Below, one piece after another: positions 49,130 to 58,953 of a DNA stretch of 64,000 bases. Below the pieces are notes generated by a model. That model was not told the DNA's origin. It was given only the letters and a program-made list of their open reading frames with translations, and made no database searches. The position numbers and the translations under genes are program-made. The DNA comes from Porphyromonadaceae bacterium W3.11 (GTDB lineage Bacteria; Bacteroidota; Bacteroidia; Bacteroidales; Porphyromonadaceae): the NCBI GenBank assembly GCA_030434245.1, contig JAUISX010000001.1, positions 1 through 64,000 of the forward strand, given 5' to 3'. The first letter of the stretch is position 1. Every line of letters begins with the position of its first letter.

Positions 49130-50185
49130 ATGAAAGGTTTTGCAATGTTAGGAGTCGGTGATACTGGATGGATCGAAAAGGATAAGCCTAAGTGTGGTCC
49201 ACTAGATGCCTTGGTGCGTCCATTAGCCATATCACCTTGTACATCAGATATTCACACAGTATGGGAGGGAGCTATAGGTGAGCGAGAAGATATGATCCTC
49301 GGACATGAAGCATGTGGTGTCGTAGAGGAAGTAGGGTCTCATGTTAAGGATTTTAAGGTCGGCGATAGGGTCATGGTAGCTGCTATTACCCCTGATTGGA
49401 GCTCTCTCGAAGCCCAAGCTGGTTACCCAATGCACTCTGGCGGTATGTTGGCTGGATGGAAATTTTCAAACTTCAAGGACGGTGTCTTTGCTGAACTCTT
49501 TCATGTGAATGATGCTGATGGTAACTTAGCTCACTTACCAGAGAGTGTTTCTATCGAAGAAGCTTGTATGATGTCTGACATGGTCCCAACAGGATTTCAT
49601 GGTGTAGAGCTTGCAGATATTCAGTTTGGCGATACAGTCTTAGTCGTAGGTATAGGTCCTGTGGGGCTTATGTCTGTTGCTGCAGCTAATATGCGTGGAG
49701 CGTCTAGGATTATCTGTGTCGGGACTAGGCAGATCTGTAGAGATGTAGCCAAGCTATATGGAGCAACAGACTTTATCGGTTATAAGGGGGCCTCTATTGA
49801 TGAGCAGGTCTTGAGTATGACTAATGGAAAAGGGGTGGATAAGGCCATCATTGCTGGAGGTGGTGTCGAAACCTTTGAACCTGTAATTAAGTGTCTGAAA
49901 CCAGGTGGAAAGATTGGTAATGTGAATTACTTAGGTAGTGGTGAGTACGTCAATATTCCTCGTGTAGAGTGGGGAGTAGGAATGGGGCACAAACAGATCG
50001 TCGGTGGCTTGATGCCTGGTGGACGGTTGAGACTGGAAAAGCTAGCTTCTCTACTTGAGTATGGTAAGCTTGATGTAAAACCTCTAATCACTCATAGATT
50101 TCATGGCTTTGACAAGATCGAAGAGGCTCTTATGCTCATGAAGGATAAGCCTAAAGACTTGATCAAGCCAGTAGTGACATTATGA
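49130..50185 (+). CDS. adh: NADP-dependent secondary alcohol dehydrogenase (zinc type)
   Basis: A 351-residue medium-chain dehydrogenase that looks very close to the Clostridium and Thermoanaerobacter isopropanol dehydrogenases: MKGFAMLGVG, AISPCTSDIHTVWEGA, FSNFKDGVFAELFHVND, and the ending KDKPKDLIKPVV. Active-site zinc ligands fit Cys37, His59 and the Asp of MMSDMVPTGFHG. The Rossmann motif GIGPVGL and the following GTRQIC agree with NADP use. It would interconvert secondary alcohols and ketones. The AGGAGG at 49117 and the Firmicutes-like sequence suggest acquisition from outside Bacteroidota. Confidence 0.9.
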   Translation: MKGFAMLGVGDTGWIEKDKPKCGPLDALVRPLAISPCTSDIHTVWEGAIGEREDMILGHEACGVVEEVGSHVKDFKVGDRVMVAAITPDWSSLEAQAGYPMHSGGMLAGWKFSNFKDGVFAELFHVNDADGNLAHLPESVSIEEACMMSDMVPTGFHGVELADIQFGDTVLVVGIGPVGLMSVAAANMRGASRIICVGTRQICRDVAKLYGATDFIGYKGASIDEQVLSMTNGKGVDKAIIAGGGVETFEPVIKCLKPGGKIGNVNYLGSGEYVNIPRVEWGVGMGHKQIVGGLMPGGRLRLEKLASLLEYGKLDVKPLITHRFHGFDKIEEALMLMKDKPKDLIKPVVTL

Positions 50186-50263
50186 TCATCTAGCCATGGT
50201 ATTGGATAGATGACTCTATAATAAGTTGGTAATAATAATATTAATAACAATTGATATATAATA

Positions 50264-51709
50264 ATGAATAATATAAAAAAAGAAGAGAGAAGGGAATTAT
50301 TTCTCTCTGAATGTACTACTATCTTAGTCGGAAGAAAGATGACTGCAGACGGATCAATGATGGTCGCTCGCTCGGAAGACTGGGATGCACTGGAAGCAAA
50401 AAACTTAGAAATCTATGAAGATACCACTGAGGGTAATGAAGAGTTTGTCGCGAAGGATAGCCCCTTCCGCTGCGAATTACCTAAGGAGGCCCTTGGATAT
50501 ACTGCCTTAGCACCATATGCGTTGCCTAACCATTGGGGGAGTGCGGGGTTCAATACAGCTGGTGTAGGAATGAGTGCTACGGAGAGTATCTTTAGTAGTG
50601 AAAAAGCATTGGAGGCTGATCCTCTAGTGGAAGATGGTGTGGCAGAAAACTCAGTATTTAATATCGTCCTCCCCTATGTCAAATCTGCCAAAGAAGGCGT
50701 TAAGAGGCTAGGGTCCTTGATTGAAAAATATGGAGTGGCAGAGGGCTTTGGTATCGGTTTTGTTGATAATGATGAGATTTGGTACTTAGAAACAGCTTCT
50801 GGACACCGTTGGCTAGCCTGTCGCCTTCCAGAGAATGTCTATTTCGTAACGGGTAATCAGAGTCGTTTCCGTGAATATGACCCTAAGGATAAAAAGAATT
50901 ATATGGCTTCAAAGGATCTATTAGAGTTTGCGGAAAAGCACAATCTATATAATCCTAAGAAAGAGAAGTTTGACTTTCATGAGGCATACATTCGTGATGA
51001 GAAGTTGGATACAACATACAACTACCCACGTGTATGGGGACTACAAGCGATGTTTAGCCCCAAGATCAAAAATGATGTGACTAAGAATACATTCCCTGTG
51101 TATGCCAAAGCTGAACAGCCTATTAGTCTCTCAGACATGAGGAAGGCTTTCCGCTTCCATTACAATGGAACGGATCATGACCCTTACATGAATAGCAACC
51201 CTAAGGAGGAGTATCGTCCAGTATCAATATTCCGTACGACTCAGACTCATATCCTTCAGGTTCGCCCTGATCTGCCTAAAGCTATTGGCGAGGTAAATTA
51301 TGTCGCTATGGGTATGGCTGCACTTGGTGTCTTTATTCCGTTCTATCAAGGGATGAGTGAATATGTCGAAGCATATACTAAGGGAACCGATAAGTCTAGT
51401 GCTGACTCCGCTTACTGGAAGTTCCGTAAGGTACAGGTCTTGGGAATGGTGAACTACAATAAGTATGCTCCAGTCATTCAGAAGGTGTATAAGGACTTTG
51501 AGGAAGAGACTGATCAACGTCAGAGAGAAATGGAGGAGGAGTATCTCAGAATCTATAAGACTCAGCCACTTCGTGCTAAAGATTTAGTCCAGGAATTTTC
51601 AGAGAAAGTGATGCAAGCAGCTCTAGATGTGACTGATGAACTTATCGAAGACCTATTTACTCGCTTAACCATTGACATTCAGGATGAGTATCGCTTCGCT
51701 GGTGCATGA
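50264..51709 (+). CDS. C69-family dipeptidase (PepD-like)
   Basis: A 481-residue Ntn hydrolase of peptidase family C69. The predicted nucleophile is Cys17 in SECTTILVGRKMTADGS, exposed once a 16-residue propeptide is removed; no classical signal peptide is present. Other family blocks are VARSEDWDALE, NHWGSAGFNTAGVGMSATES and GFVDNDEIWYLETASGHRWL. It should cleave dipeptides for amino-acid use, fitting an asaccharolytic lifestyle. It stands 78 bp after the alcohol dehydrogenase, possibly in one transcript. Confidence 0.9.
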   Translation: MNNIKKEERRELFLSECTTILVGRKMTADGSMMVARSEDWDALEAKNLEIYEDTTEGNEEFVAKDSPFRCELPKEALGYTALAPYALPNHWGSAGFNTAGVGMSATESIFSSEKALEADPLVEDGVAENSVFNIVLPYVKSAKEGVKRLGSLIEKYGVAEGFGIGFVDNDEIWYLETASGHRWLACRLPENVYFVTGNQSRFREYDPKDKKNYMASKDLLEFAEKHNLYNPKKEKFDFHEAYIRDEKLDTTYNYPRVWGLQAMFSPKIKNDVTKNTFPVYAKAEQPISLSDMRKAFRFHYNGTDHDPYMNSNPKEEYRPVSIFRTTQTHILQVRPDLPKAIGEVNYVAMGMAALGVFIPFYQGMSEYVEAYTKGTDKSSADSAYWKFRKVQVLGMVNYNKYAPVIQKVYKDFEEETDQRQREMEEEYLRIYKTQPLRAKDLVQEFSEKVMQAALDVTDELIEDLFTRLTIDIQDEYRFAGA

Positions 51710-51851
51710 TAGTATCCTATTCTATCCGTATTGATTCTTAAGTCATAGACGAATAGAAGGAGTGAAGAATGAATGAGGCCCTTGCATTGGTAGATTAATA
51801 ACGTACTGGTGCTTAAAAGATATATTATAAGCTTTTTTGACGGCCAAGAAG

Positions 51852-51897
51852 CAATCCCCCATTACTTTATACAGAGTGATGGGGGATTGACTTTTTT
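51852..51897 (+). terminator. Rho-independent terminator after the dipeptidase gene
   Basis: CAATCCCCCATTAC pairs with GTGATGGGGGATTG with one G-T pair and is followed by CTTTTTTG. The stem is GC-rich and the T-run is on the plus strand. Confidence 0.8.
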
Positions 51898-52158
51898 GAT
51901 ACCTTAAAATTTGATTATTTGGAAGGTATAGGTACACTCTTTTATGAGTACCTATAGAATAATTACAGGAAATGGATACAATCTTTTGAAAGTACACATG
52001 AACGTATAGTTAGGAGGAATAGTCTCAAATGGGAGTGGGGCATCAATGTAATACGTCCTGTCAGCTCTGTGATAGAGGGATAGTCCGGCGACTCCTAGTT
52101 ATATATTTCGTACCTTTGTATTATACCCTAGTGACATTTTCAAAGTTAATAATTAATT
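51898..52158. other. Upstream region of mgtE
   Basis: An AT-rich start is followed by a GC-richer tract (52025-52095). A -7-like TACCTTTG lies at 52111-52118, about 40 bp before the mgtE ATG, without a clear TTTG at the right distance. A magnesium riboswitch was considered because the next gene is mgtE, but no M-box pattern was recognised. Confidence 0.4.
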
Positions 52159-53523
52159 ATGAGCAAGGATTCATTGGTATTAGACAGAAACGAAGTCAAA
52201 AATCTTATCAAAGCGAAGAAAATAGTTGAGCTTCGAAATCACCTCGAAGCAATGTACGATGCTGACATTGCTGAGCTGATGGATGATTTGAACGATCAGG
52301 TATTAGCACTGCTTATTTTCAGAATGCTTCCTAAGGTAAAAGCGGTAGAGGTATTCTCCTTCCTGAGTGTAGAATCCCAACGAGAGATCATCAATGCCAT
52401 AGGCGAAAATGAACTTCCTGACCTTGTTGATAATATTTTCTTCGATGATGTTATAGACATGATAGAGGAGATGCCTGCTGAGTTTGTTAATAAAGTCTTG
52501 ATTAATATCCCTCCAGAAAAAAGGAACTTAGTCAATCAATTTCTGAACTATCCTCAAGACTCTGCTGGCACCTTGATGACCATTGAGTATGTACGACTCA
52601 ATGAAAAAATGACTGTAAAAGATGCTCTTGATCACATAAGGGAAACGGGTCTAAAAAAGGAAACGGTATACACCTGTTACGTAACCACCATTCATGAACG
52701 ATTGATGGGCATCATCTCGCTTCGTGAGTTGGTAACAGAGGATCCAAGTAAGATGATTACGGAGATAATGGATAGGGATATCATCGTCGTAAATACTCAT
52801 GATGACCAAGAGTTGGTGGCTGAAAAATTTAAGCACTATGACTTACTTGCCATCCCTGTAGTGGATAGTCAGGAACGACTAACGGGTATCATTACTGTAG
52901 ATGATATTTTGGATGTGATGGAGCTGGAAGCGACTGAGGACTTCCATATAATGGCAGCGATGACTCCTTCGGAAGACGAATACCTTAATGCCAATGTATT
53001 TAAGTTGGCAAAGAATAGGATTATCTGGCTCTTAGTGCTTTTAATTTCGGCTACCTTCACAGGATCTATCATGAAGAATTTCTCTGACACGCTAGAGTCC
53101 CTCATACTTCTTGGGATGTTTATTCCGATGCTCATGGATACTGGTGGTAACGCTGGTAGCCAAAGTTCTACTTTGATTATTCGTGGTCTAGCAACTGGTG
53201 ATATCAAGCTTACGGATACAATTCGCGTCCTTCGTAAAGAATTTTCAATTAGTATTATCTGTGGATTTGTATTGTCTCTCATTAACCTGTTGCGAATTCT
53301 TATATTTGAGCCACAAGTGCCTGTGTCTATTGCTCTAACGGTATCCATAACCCTGATATGCACAGTTATCATGGCTAAGATGATAGGAGGGTTGCTCCCA
53401 ATACTTGCAAAAAAACTGAAGTTAGACCCAGCTATCATGGCGGGGCCGCTTATTACTACGATAGTGGATGCAATGAGCTTAATTATCTACTTTAATATAG
53501 CACAGGCTATTTTAAAAATCTAA
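52159..53523 (+). CDS. mgtE: Magnesium transporter MgtE
   Basis: A 454-residue Mg2+ channel. The cytoplasmic N domain (about 1-125) is followed by two CBS domains (about 130-255) that sense Mg2+, and then a membrane domain of five helices (about 285-454) containing PMLMDTGGNAGSQSSTLIIRG, the family pore signature. Length matches bacterial MgtE. The ATG at 52159 gives MSKDSLVLDRNEVKNL. A terminator precedes it, so it is probably a single transcription unit; the next gene is 288 bp away. Confidence 0.94.
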   Translation: MSKDSLVLDRNEVKNLIKAKKIVELRNHLEAMYDADIAELMDDLNDQVLALLIFRMLPKVKAVEVFSFLSVESQREIINAIGENELPDLVDNIFFDDVIDMIEEMPAEFVNKVLINIPPEKRNLVNQFLNYPQDSAGTLMTIEYVRLNEKMTVKDALDHIRETGLKKETVYTCYVTTIHERLMGIISLRELVTEDPSKMITEIMDRDIIVVNTHDDQELVAEKFKHYDLLAIPVVDSQERLTGIITVDDILDVMELEATEDFHIMAAMTPSEDEYLNANVFKLAKNRIIWLLVLLISATFTGSIMKNFSDTLESLILLGMFIPMLMDTGGNAGSQSSTLIIRGLATGDIKLTDTIRVLRKEFSISIICGFVLSLINLLRILIFEPQVPVSIALTVSITLICTVIMAKMIGGLLPILAKKLKLDPAIMAGPLITTIVDAMSLIIYFNIAQAILKI

Positions 53524-53810
53524 ACAGAGTAAGAAAGATCTAAGCATACTGAATACGGGGAAGGACTACCTGGAGATTATTTTTTCTTATCCAAGTGAAT
53601 AAACATAACTTGAATGTAATCATTAGGTCTTAGCGATGGAAAATAAAAGCATTCTTAAGATTTATGACAGACTTTTGGTAGGACAGAATGCCATTACATC
53701 CTAAGCTATATAATTTCGATACCGAAGATTCAAAACATAAAAGCGAATAATAGTGATATTTTATGTAGTTTTGTAAACGTAAAAAATTTGTTTGCTCATT
53801 ATTAGTAATT

Positions 53811-54707
53811 ATGAAAAATAAGTTAGGCAATAAAGAGAAATCCATCTGGATCGGTATCACAACCGTAGCTACACTTTTGATGTTTTATTTTGGCTTTAAT
53901 TTCTTAAAAGGAATTAAGATTTTTGATAAAGCTGAGATGTATTATGTGACGTTTAAGGATCTGCAAGGAATAGATCTCTCGTCAAAGGTTACTCTTAATG
54001 GCTACAAAGTGGGTAATGTCAGGACTATTGACTTTGATTATACTGGAATGGATGGGGCTGTCCTAACGGTTGCCCTTGATAAGAGTTTGGAGCTGCCTAA
54101 AGGCGTTAAGGCTTCAATTACCGCAAATCCGCTTGGGGGGGCTGTAATAGTACTGAAGCTACCAAAGGACGTTCAGGAGGGGATTGTTAATCCACATGAT
54201 ACCATTACAGGTATTCCATCAGAAGATTTGATGGGTAAGCTGAATAATCAGCTGTTGCCTAACCTTAATAAGGCAACTCTCTCATTAGACACCCTGATAT
54301 ATAATCTTAATCTATTTGCTACTGATCCAGCGATCAAAGAAACGGTGGTGGCTGTTAAGCAATCTGCTAATGCTATTCAAACTTCGACACAGAAGATTGA
54401 TAAGATGATTGCTCAGGAAATACCAACTATCCTTGATAATATTGATGCCAGCACTAAGTCAATTGCCGAAATGACAGGTAAGCTCAATGAATCAGACTTA
54501 GAACTAGTGGTTGCGGATCTCTCTACTACAGTTAAGGACCTTAAGGGATTTATTTCAAAGCTTAATAGCGATCAGGGTAGCATAGGACAATTGATTAATG
54601 ATCCACAGCTTTATAACAGATTGATAAAGACGACTGAATCTGCGGATAGTTTGTTGCTGGATATTCAATCTAACCCTAAGAAGTATGTTCACTTCTCTAT
54701 ATTCTAA
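53811..54707 (+). CDS. mlaD: MlaD/MCE-domain protein
   Basis: A 298-residue protein with one N-terminal membrane helix (about 13-32) and an MCE domain (about 40-115: YVTFKDLQGIDLSSKVTLNG, YKVGNVRTIDFD, ASITANPLGGAVIVL). A helical C-terminal part suited to oligomer formation follows. MCE proteins form rings that carry lipids between the membranes. Other mla genes are not adjacent. It lies 20 bp before the PurM-like gene, in one operon with it and prfA. Confidence 0.85.
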   Translation: MKNKLGNKEKSIWIGITTVATLLMFYFGFNFLKGIKIFDKAEMYYVTFKDLQGIDLSSKVTLNGYKVGNVRTIDFDYTGMDGAVLTVALDKSLELPKGVKASITANPLGGAVIVLKLPKDVQEGIVNPHDTITGIPSEDLMGKLNNQLLPNLNKATLSLDTLIYNLNLFATDPAIKETVVAVKQSANAIQTSTQKIDKMIAQEIPTILDNIDASTKSIAEMTGKLNESDLELVVADLSTTVKDLKGFISKLNSDQGSIGQLINDPQLYNRLIKTTESADSLLLDIQSNPKKYVHFSIF

Positions 54708-54727
54708 CTTTTAACGGAGATATAACT

Positions 54728-55906
54728 ATGAGTTACCAAAGCTCTCAAGACCTATACCAACAAAGAGGAGTTTCGGCTGATAAGGAAGATGTACACGCAG
54801 CCATCAAGAAAATAGATAAAGGACTTTATCCTCAAGCATTTTGTAAGATATTGCCCGATATGTTGGGTAATGATCCTGATTACTGTAGCTTGATGCATGC
54901 TGATGGTGCTGGGACTAAGAGTTCTCTAGCATACACTTATTGGCGTGAGACGGGTGACTTATCTGTCTGGAAGGGGATTGCTCAGGATGCTATAGTGATG
55001 AATCTCGACGATCTCATATGTGTAGGTGCTGTCGATAATATCCTTATATCTAGCACTATCGGCCGTAATAAGCGACTAATACCAGGTGAGGTTATTAGTG
55101 CTATCATTAACGGAACAGAGGAGATTCTAGAGCAATTGAGAGAACTTGGGGTAGGGATCTACTCAACAGGTGGTGAGACTGCAGATGTTGGTGACTTGGT
55201 GCGTACAATAATTGTCGATAGTACCGTTACCTGCAGGATGAAACGGACTGATGTAGTTAATAATGCTAATATCCAAGCGGGGGATGTCATCGTGGGGCTC
55301 GCCTCATATGGACAAGCCTCCTACGAGAGTAGCTATAATGGGGGAATGGGGAGCAATGGTTTGACTTCCGCACGTCATGACCTTTTTGATCATGAATTAG
55401 CAAGTAAGTACCCAGAATCCTTTGATAACGCATTGCCTGATGAGGTTGTGTACGTTGGGAAGAAGAGACTCACAGAACCAGTAGAAGGACTAGGTGTTGA
55501 TTACGGTCATTTAGTTTTATCACCTACTCGTACTTATGCACCTATCATTGCTAAGGCACTGAAACAGATGCGTGGCTCTATCCATGGGATGATTCATTGC
55601 ACTGGAGGTGCTCAGACGAAGGTACTACATTTTGTAGAAGGTAAGCGGGTCATCAAAGATGATTGGCACCCTATACCACCGCTTTTTCAAACCATCATTG
55701 AGAATGGTAAGACACCAGCAAGAGAACTATACAAAGTCTTTAATATGGGACATCGTATGGAGCTGTATGTACCAGAGGCAGCAGCGGCTGACGTCATCGC
55801 ACTATCTGAGAGCTTTAACGTGCCAGCGAAAGTTATAGGTCGTGTAGAGGCTGCAGAACAAAATGAACTGATCTTGGATACCCCACTAGGAAGATTTGAG
55901 TATTAA
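54728..55906 (+). CDS. purM: AIR synthase (PurM)-like protein
   Basis: A 392-residue protein of the PurM/PurL superfamily. The ATP/phosphate-binding region reads [15 protein letters not shown], with [31 protein letters not shown] and [14 protein letters not shown] further on. The family makes aminoimidazole ribonucleotide in purine synthesis. It is longer than E. coli PurM (about 345), as in Bacteroidota, and the exact reaction should be treated as probable. Its stop overlaps prfA in TAATG. Confidence 0.85.
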   Translation: MSYQSSQDLYQQRGVSADKEDVHAAIKKIDKGLYPQAFCKILPDMLGNDPDYCSLMHADGAGTKSSLAYTYWRETGDLSVWKGIAQDAIVMNLDDLICVGAVDNILISSTIGRNKRLIPGEVISAIINGTEEILEQLRELGVGIYSTGGETADVGDLVRTIIVDSTVTCRMKRTDVVNNANIQAGDVIVGLASYGQASYESSYNGGMGSNGLTSARHDLFDHELASKYPESFDNALPDEVVYVGKKRLTEPVEGLGVDYGHLVLSPTRTYAPIIAKALKQMRGSIHGMIHCTGGAQTKVLHFVEGKRVIKDDWHPIPPLFQTIIENGKTPARELYKVFNMGHRMELYVPEAAAADVIALSESFNVPAKVIGRVEAAEQNELILDTPLGRFEY

Positions 55907-56994
55907 TGTCCGACACTTTTGATATCCTTGCTCGTACCTCTGGGCTGAAAGAACGCTTTCAGGAGGTACAGCTTATGATTACAGATCCTGAGGTTATTAA
56001 TGACCAAAAAAGATTCAGAAAACTCAGTAAGGAGTATTCTGAATTGGAGAAAGTTGTGGCCAAAAGTGAAGAATATGCTAGACTTAAGCATCAGTTGGAC
56101 GAGGTCGTATCGATGGCCGACACAGAGCGTGATCCAGAGATGCGTAAGATGATCTATGACGAGATAGAAGAACTGCGTGAGCAGGTGCCTGGACTTGAAA
56201 ATGAGATTAAACTACTACTAATCCCAGCGGATCCTGAAGATGATAAAAATGCTATTATCGAGATTCGTGGCGGAACAGGTGGCGATGAAGCAGCCTTATT
56301 TGCAGGAGATCTATATAAAATGTATAGTAGATACTGTGAAAGTCAAGGATGGAAGACATCCATTACGTCATTCAATGAGGGGACGATGGGGGGATTCAAA
56401 GAGATTGTTTTCTCTGTAGAGGGGGACGGAGTATATGGTAAACTAAAGTATGAATCAGGTGTCCATCGTGTGCAGCGTGTCCCTCAAACTGAGACTCAAG
56501 GGCGTATTCATACTTCTGCTGCAACCGTAGCAGTCTTGCCTGAGGCAGATGAATTTGACGTAGAGGTTCGTGAGCAAGATATCAGAGTGGATACCTACAA
56601 CTCTTCGGGTGCTGGTGGTCAGTCCGTGAATACGACCTATTCTGCGGTTAGACTGACACACATCCCGACTGGGATAGTGGTACAGAGTCAGGACGAAAGG
56701 TCTCAGATAAAAAATAAAGCACGAGCCATGACAGAATTGCGTACTCGTATCTATAATATGGAGTACCAGAAGTATATTGATGAGATTGCCTCGAAGCGAA
56801 AGACCCTCGTCAGTACGGGCGATCGCTCGGCTAAGATTCGTACCTATCACTTTCCTCAAGGCCGTGTGACTGATCATAGGATTGGTCTCACCCTACATCA
56901 GTTGGATGACGTCTTGAATGGAGATATACAGCCATTCATTGATGCTCTTACTGTAGCGGAGAATGCCGAGCGTATGAATACCGCTCAGCTGTAA
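55906..56994 (+). CDS. prfA: Peptide chain release factor 1
   Basis: A 362-residue release factor that reads UAG and UAA. The catalytic GGQ is in [15 protein letters not shown], and the stop-recognition tripeptide region reads [14 protein letters not shown] (PxT type). The C-terminal block has [16 protein letters not shown]. The ATG overlaps the stop of the PurM-like gene by one base. The window thus holds both release-factor genes, with the frameshift control only in prfB. Confidence 0.95.
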   Translation: MSDTFDILARTSGLKERFQEVQLMITDPEVINDQKRFRKLSKEYSELEKVVAKSEEYARLKHQLDEVVSMADTERDPEMRKMIYDEIEELREQVPGLENEIKLLLIPADPEDDKNAIIEIRGGTGGDEAALFAGDLYKMYSRYCESQGWKTSITSFNEGTMGGFKEIVFSVEGDGVYGKLKYESGVHRVQRVPQTETQGRIHTSAATVAVLPEADEFDVEVREQDIRVDTYNSSGAGGQSVNTTYSAVRLTHIPTGIVVQSQDERSQIKNKARAMTELRTRIYNMEYQKYIDEIASKRKTLVSTGDRSAKIRTYHFPQGRVTDHRIGLTLHQLDDVLNGDIQPFIDALTVAENAERMNTAQL

Positions 56995-57090
56995 TCTTCA
57001 TCGCTGAGAATTGGTATACAAAACGTATCGTCTCTTAACCCTTACTATATGCCGTATAGTGGTTTCAGACTTTTGAAGCTCGAGTATCTA

Positions 57091-57627
57091 TTACAACTCG
57101 AGTAACTCTTCAGGGAAGTCGAGGGTTAGCCTTCGACTTTGTGAATTAATATCTACAACCCATTCGTCCACCATTGGTATCATTATAGAGCTACCATCAG
57201 GTGTCTCAATCGTAAGCAGTAAATTAGACGTACTATCATCTAAGTGTAGAATAGTACCAACCTTCTGAAGTGTAGGGTGGTACAAGTCATATCCGATTAG
57301 GTCACTAATAGATTCTGAATCATCTATCCCAGATAACTCATCTTCATGAATAAGGACCTTATACCCGACCAATTTTTCGGCTTTTGTCAGTGTGTCAATA
57401 TCCTTGAAGGTCGTGATCAACTGTTCTTTACTTCCTCTCATCTCCTCAACTTCAAAAGGGATGGGAATTTCATCAATGACGATGAATAAAAACTGAGGAT
57501 CTAACTGAAATAGAGATTCACCAAGAACGCTAATAATAACATTGCCTTGATGTCCATGAGTTCTCCTAATGACACCATACGGATGTAGGGCATTGAAGTC
57601 AATTGATGGGTAAGGATTCTGAATCAT
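57091..57627 (-). CDS. rimM: 16S rRNA maturation factor RimM
   Basis: A 178-residue 30S maturation factor that binds ribosomal protein uS19. The N-terminal barrel (LHPYGVIRRTHGHQGNVII) and the C-terminal PRC-like barrel (DLIGYDLYHPTLQKVGTIL, ending TLDFPEELLEL) are both present. It is the last gene of the lysS-gpsA-pgi-DUF4290-murA-rimM operon, 6 bp after murA. It converges on prfA across 96 bp; a weak CTCGAGT/ACTCGAG hairpin overlaps its stop. Confidence 0.92.
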   Translation of the reverse strand: MIQNPYPSIDFNALHPYGVIRRTHGHQGNVIISVLGESLFQLDPQFLFIVIDEIPIPFEVEEMRGSKEQLITTFKDIDTLTKAEKLVGYKVLIHEDELSGIDDSESISDLIGYDLYHPTLQKVGTILHLDDSTSNLLLTIETPDGSSIMIPMVDEWVVDINSQSRRLTLDFPEELLEL

Positions 57628-57633
57628 AAAAAT

Positions 57634-58941
57634 TTAGATTCTGGATATGTCAGCACCTAGGGCGTTCAACCTTTGGTCTATGTACTGATAACCCCGGTCT
57701 ATCTGATCAATATTGTGAATGCGGCTTCTTCCTTCGGCAGACATCGCAGCAATGAGCAGTGCAATGCCAGCACGAATATCAGGAGAAACCATAGTATTAC
57801 TTCTGAGAGGGAACTTTCGATCAAGCCCAATCACTGTAGCTCTGTGAGGGTCGCATAAAATAATTTGTGCTCCCATATCAATGAGCTTATCCACAAAGAA
57901 GAGCCGACTCTCAAACATCTTTTGATGAATTAGGACGCTGCCACGTGCTTGAGTAGCTGTCACCAAAATAACACTGAGTAGGTCTGGCGTTAAGCCTGGC
58001 CATGGAGCATCTGAGATAGTGAGGATAGAACCATCCATAAAGTTCTCAATCTCATAGTGGTCCTGAGCAGGGATATATAGATCATCCCCACGCTCCTCTA
58101 CCTTAATACCAAGTCGTCTAAAAGCTGTAGGGATAATTCCTAATTCATGGATATTGGTATCCTTAATAGAGATTTCTGACTGTGTCATGGCAGCCATACC
58201 GATGAAGCTACCGACTTCAATCATATCCGGTAATAGTCGATGAGTAGTTCCGCCTAACTTTTCTACCCCGTGGATTGTAAGTAGGTTACTTCCAATACCT
58301 TCAATTTTGGCCCCCATACGTACCAACATCTTACATAGTTGTTGGATATAGGGCTCACAAGCTGCATGATATATGGTAGTGGTACCTTCTGCAAGAACAG
58401 CAGCCATAATAATATTAGCCGTTCCTGTGACAGATGCTTCCTCGAGTAGCATATATGTACCTTTGAGACGCCTATCACTCTCTATAGTGAAGAGCTGAGT
58501 TTGCTCATCGTACTTCATATCTGCACCGAGGTTAATAAAGCCGATAAAGTGGGTGTCCAACCTTCTACGACCTATCTTATCTCCTCCAGGCTTGCTAATG
58601 GTCGCTTTTCCAAATCTAGAGAGTAGGGGGCCGATAACTAGGACTGACCCTCGTAGCTTACCACTATGAATAAGAAAATCCTGGGAATAAGCAAAGTCAA
58701 GATTGACATCATCAGCCTTAAAGCTATAGGTATCCTCACTTAACCTCTTCACTTTAACGCCTAGGTCTATAAGTAATTGGATCAAATTATTGACATCCAA
58801 TATATCCGGAATGTTACTAACGATGACTTCTTGATCCGTTAGAAGGACTGCAGAGATAATCTGCAAGGCCTCATTCTTAGCTCCTTGTGGGATTATATCC
58901 CCCTTTAGCCTATGTCCACCCTCAACTACAAATGCTCCCAT
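57634..58941 (-). CDS. murA: UDP-N-acetylglucosamine 1-carboxyvinyltransferase MurA
   Basis: A 435-residue enzyme that adds enolpyruvate to UDP-GlcNAc, the first committed step of peptidoglycan synthesis. The start MGAFVVEGGHRLKGDIIPQG includes Lys22 of the GAKNEALQ motif. At the catalytic-loop position the usual PGGCxIG reads SKPGGDKIGRRRLDTH, so Asp121 replaces the Cys that fosfomycin alkylates. This substitution is known to give natural fosfomycin resistance in other bacteria. It lies 12 bp after the DUF4290 gene and 6 bp before rimM. Confidence 0.95.
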   Translation of the reverse strand: MGAFVVEGGHRLKGDIIPQGAKNEALQIISAVLLTDQEVIVSNIPDILDVNNLIQLLIDLGVKVKRLSEDTYSFKADDVNLDFAYSQDFLIHSGKLRGSVLVIGPLLSRFGKATISKPGGDKIGRRRLDTHFIGFINLGADMKYDEQTQLFTIESDRRLKGTYMLLEEASVTGTANIIMAAVLAEGTTTIYHAACEPYIQQLCKMLVRMGAKIEGIGSNLLTIHGVEKLGGTTHRLLPDMIEVGSFIGMAAMTQSEISIKDTNIHELGIIPTAFRRLGIKVEERGDDLYIPAQDHYEIENFMDGSILTISDAPWPGLTPDLLSVILVTATQARGSVLIHQKMFESRLFFVDKLIDMGAQIILCDPHRATVIGLDRKFPLRSNTMVSPDIRAGIALLIAAMSAEGRSRIHNIDQIDRGYQYIDQRLNALGADISRI

Positions 58942-58953
58942 AGATATTCTTTA

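Noticed and set aside
51898-52158. Magnesium (M-box) riboswitch before mgtE
   Set aside because: I looked for the conserved M-box loops and did not see them; only the gene context suggested it.
52029-52229. 66-residue plus-strand frame with a Cys-rich start (CNTSCQLC)
   Set aside because: It overlaps the mgtE start in another frame; the Cys pattern is brief and the rest has no family features, although AGGAGG lies shortly upstream.
57079-57102. CTCGAGT/ACTCGAG hairpin as terminator of rimM and prfA
   Set aside because: The stem is only 7 bp with no T-run and overlaps the rimM stop codon; too weak to call.
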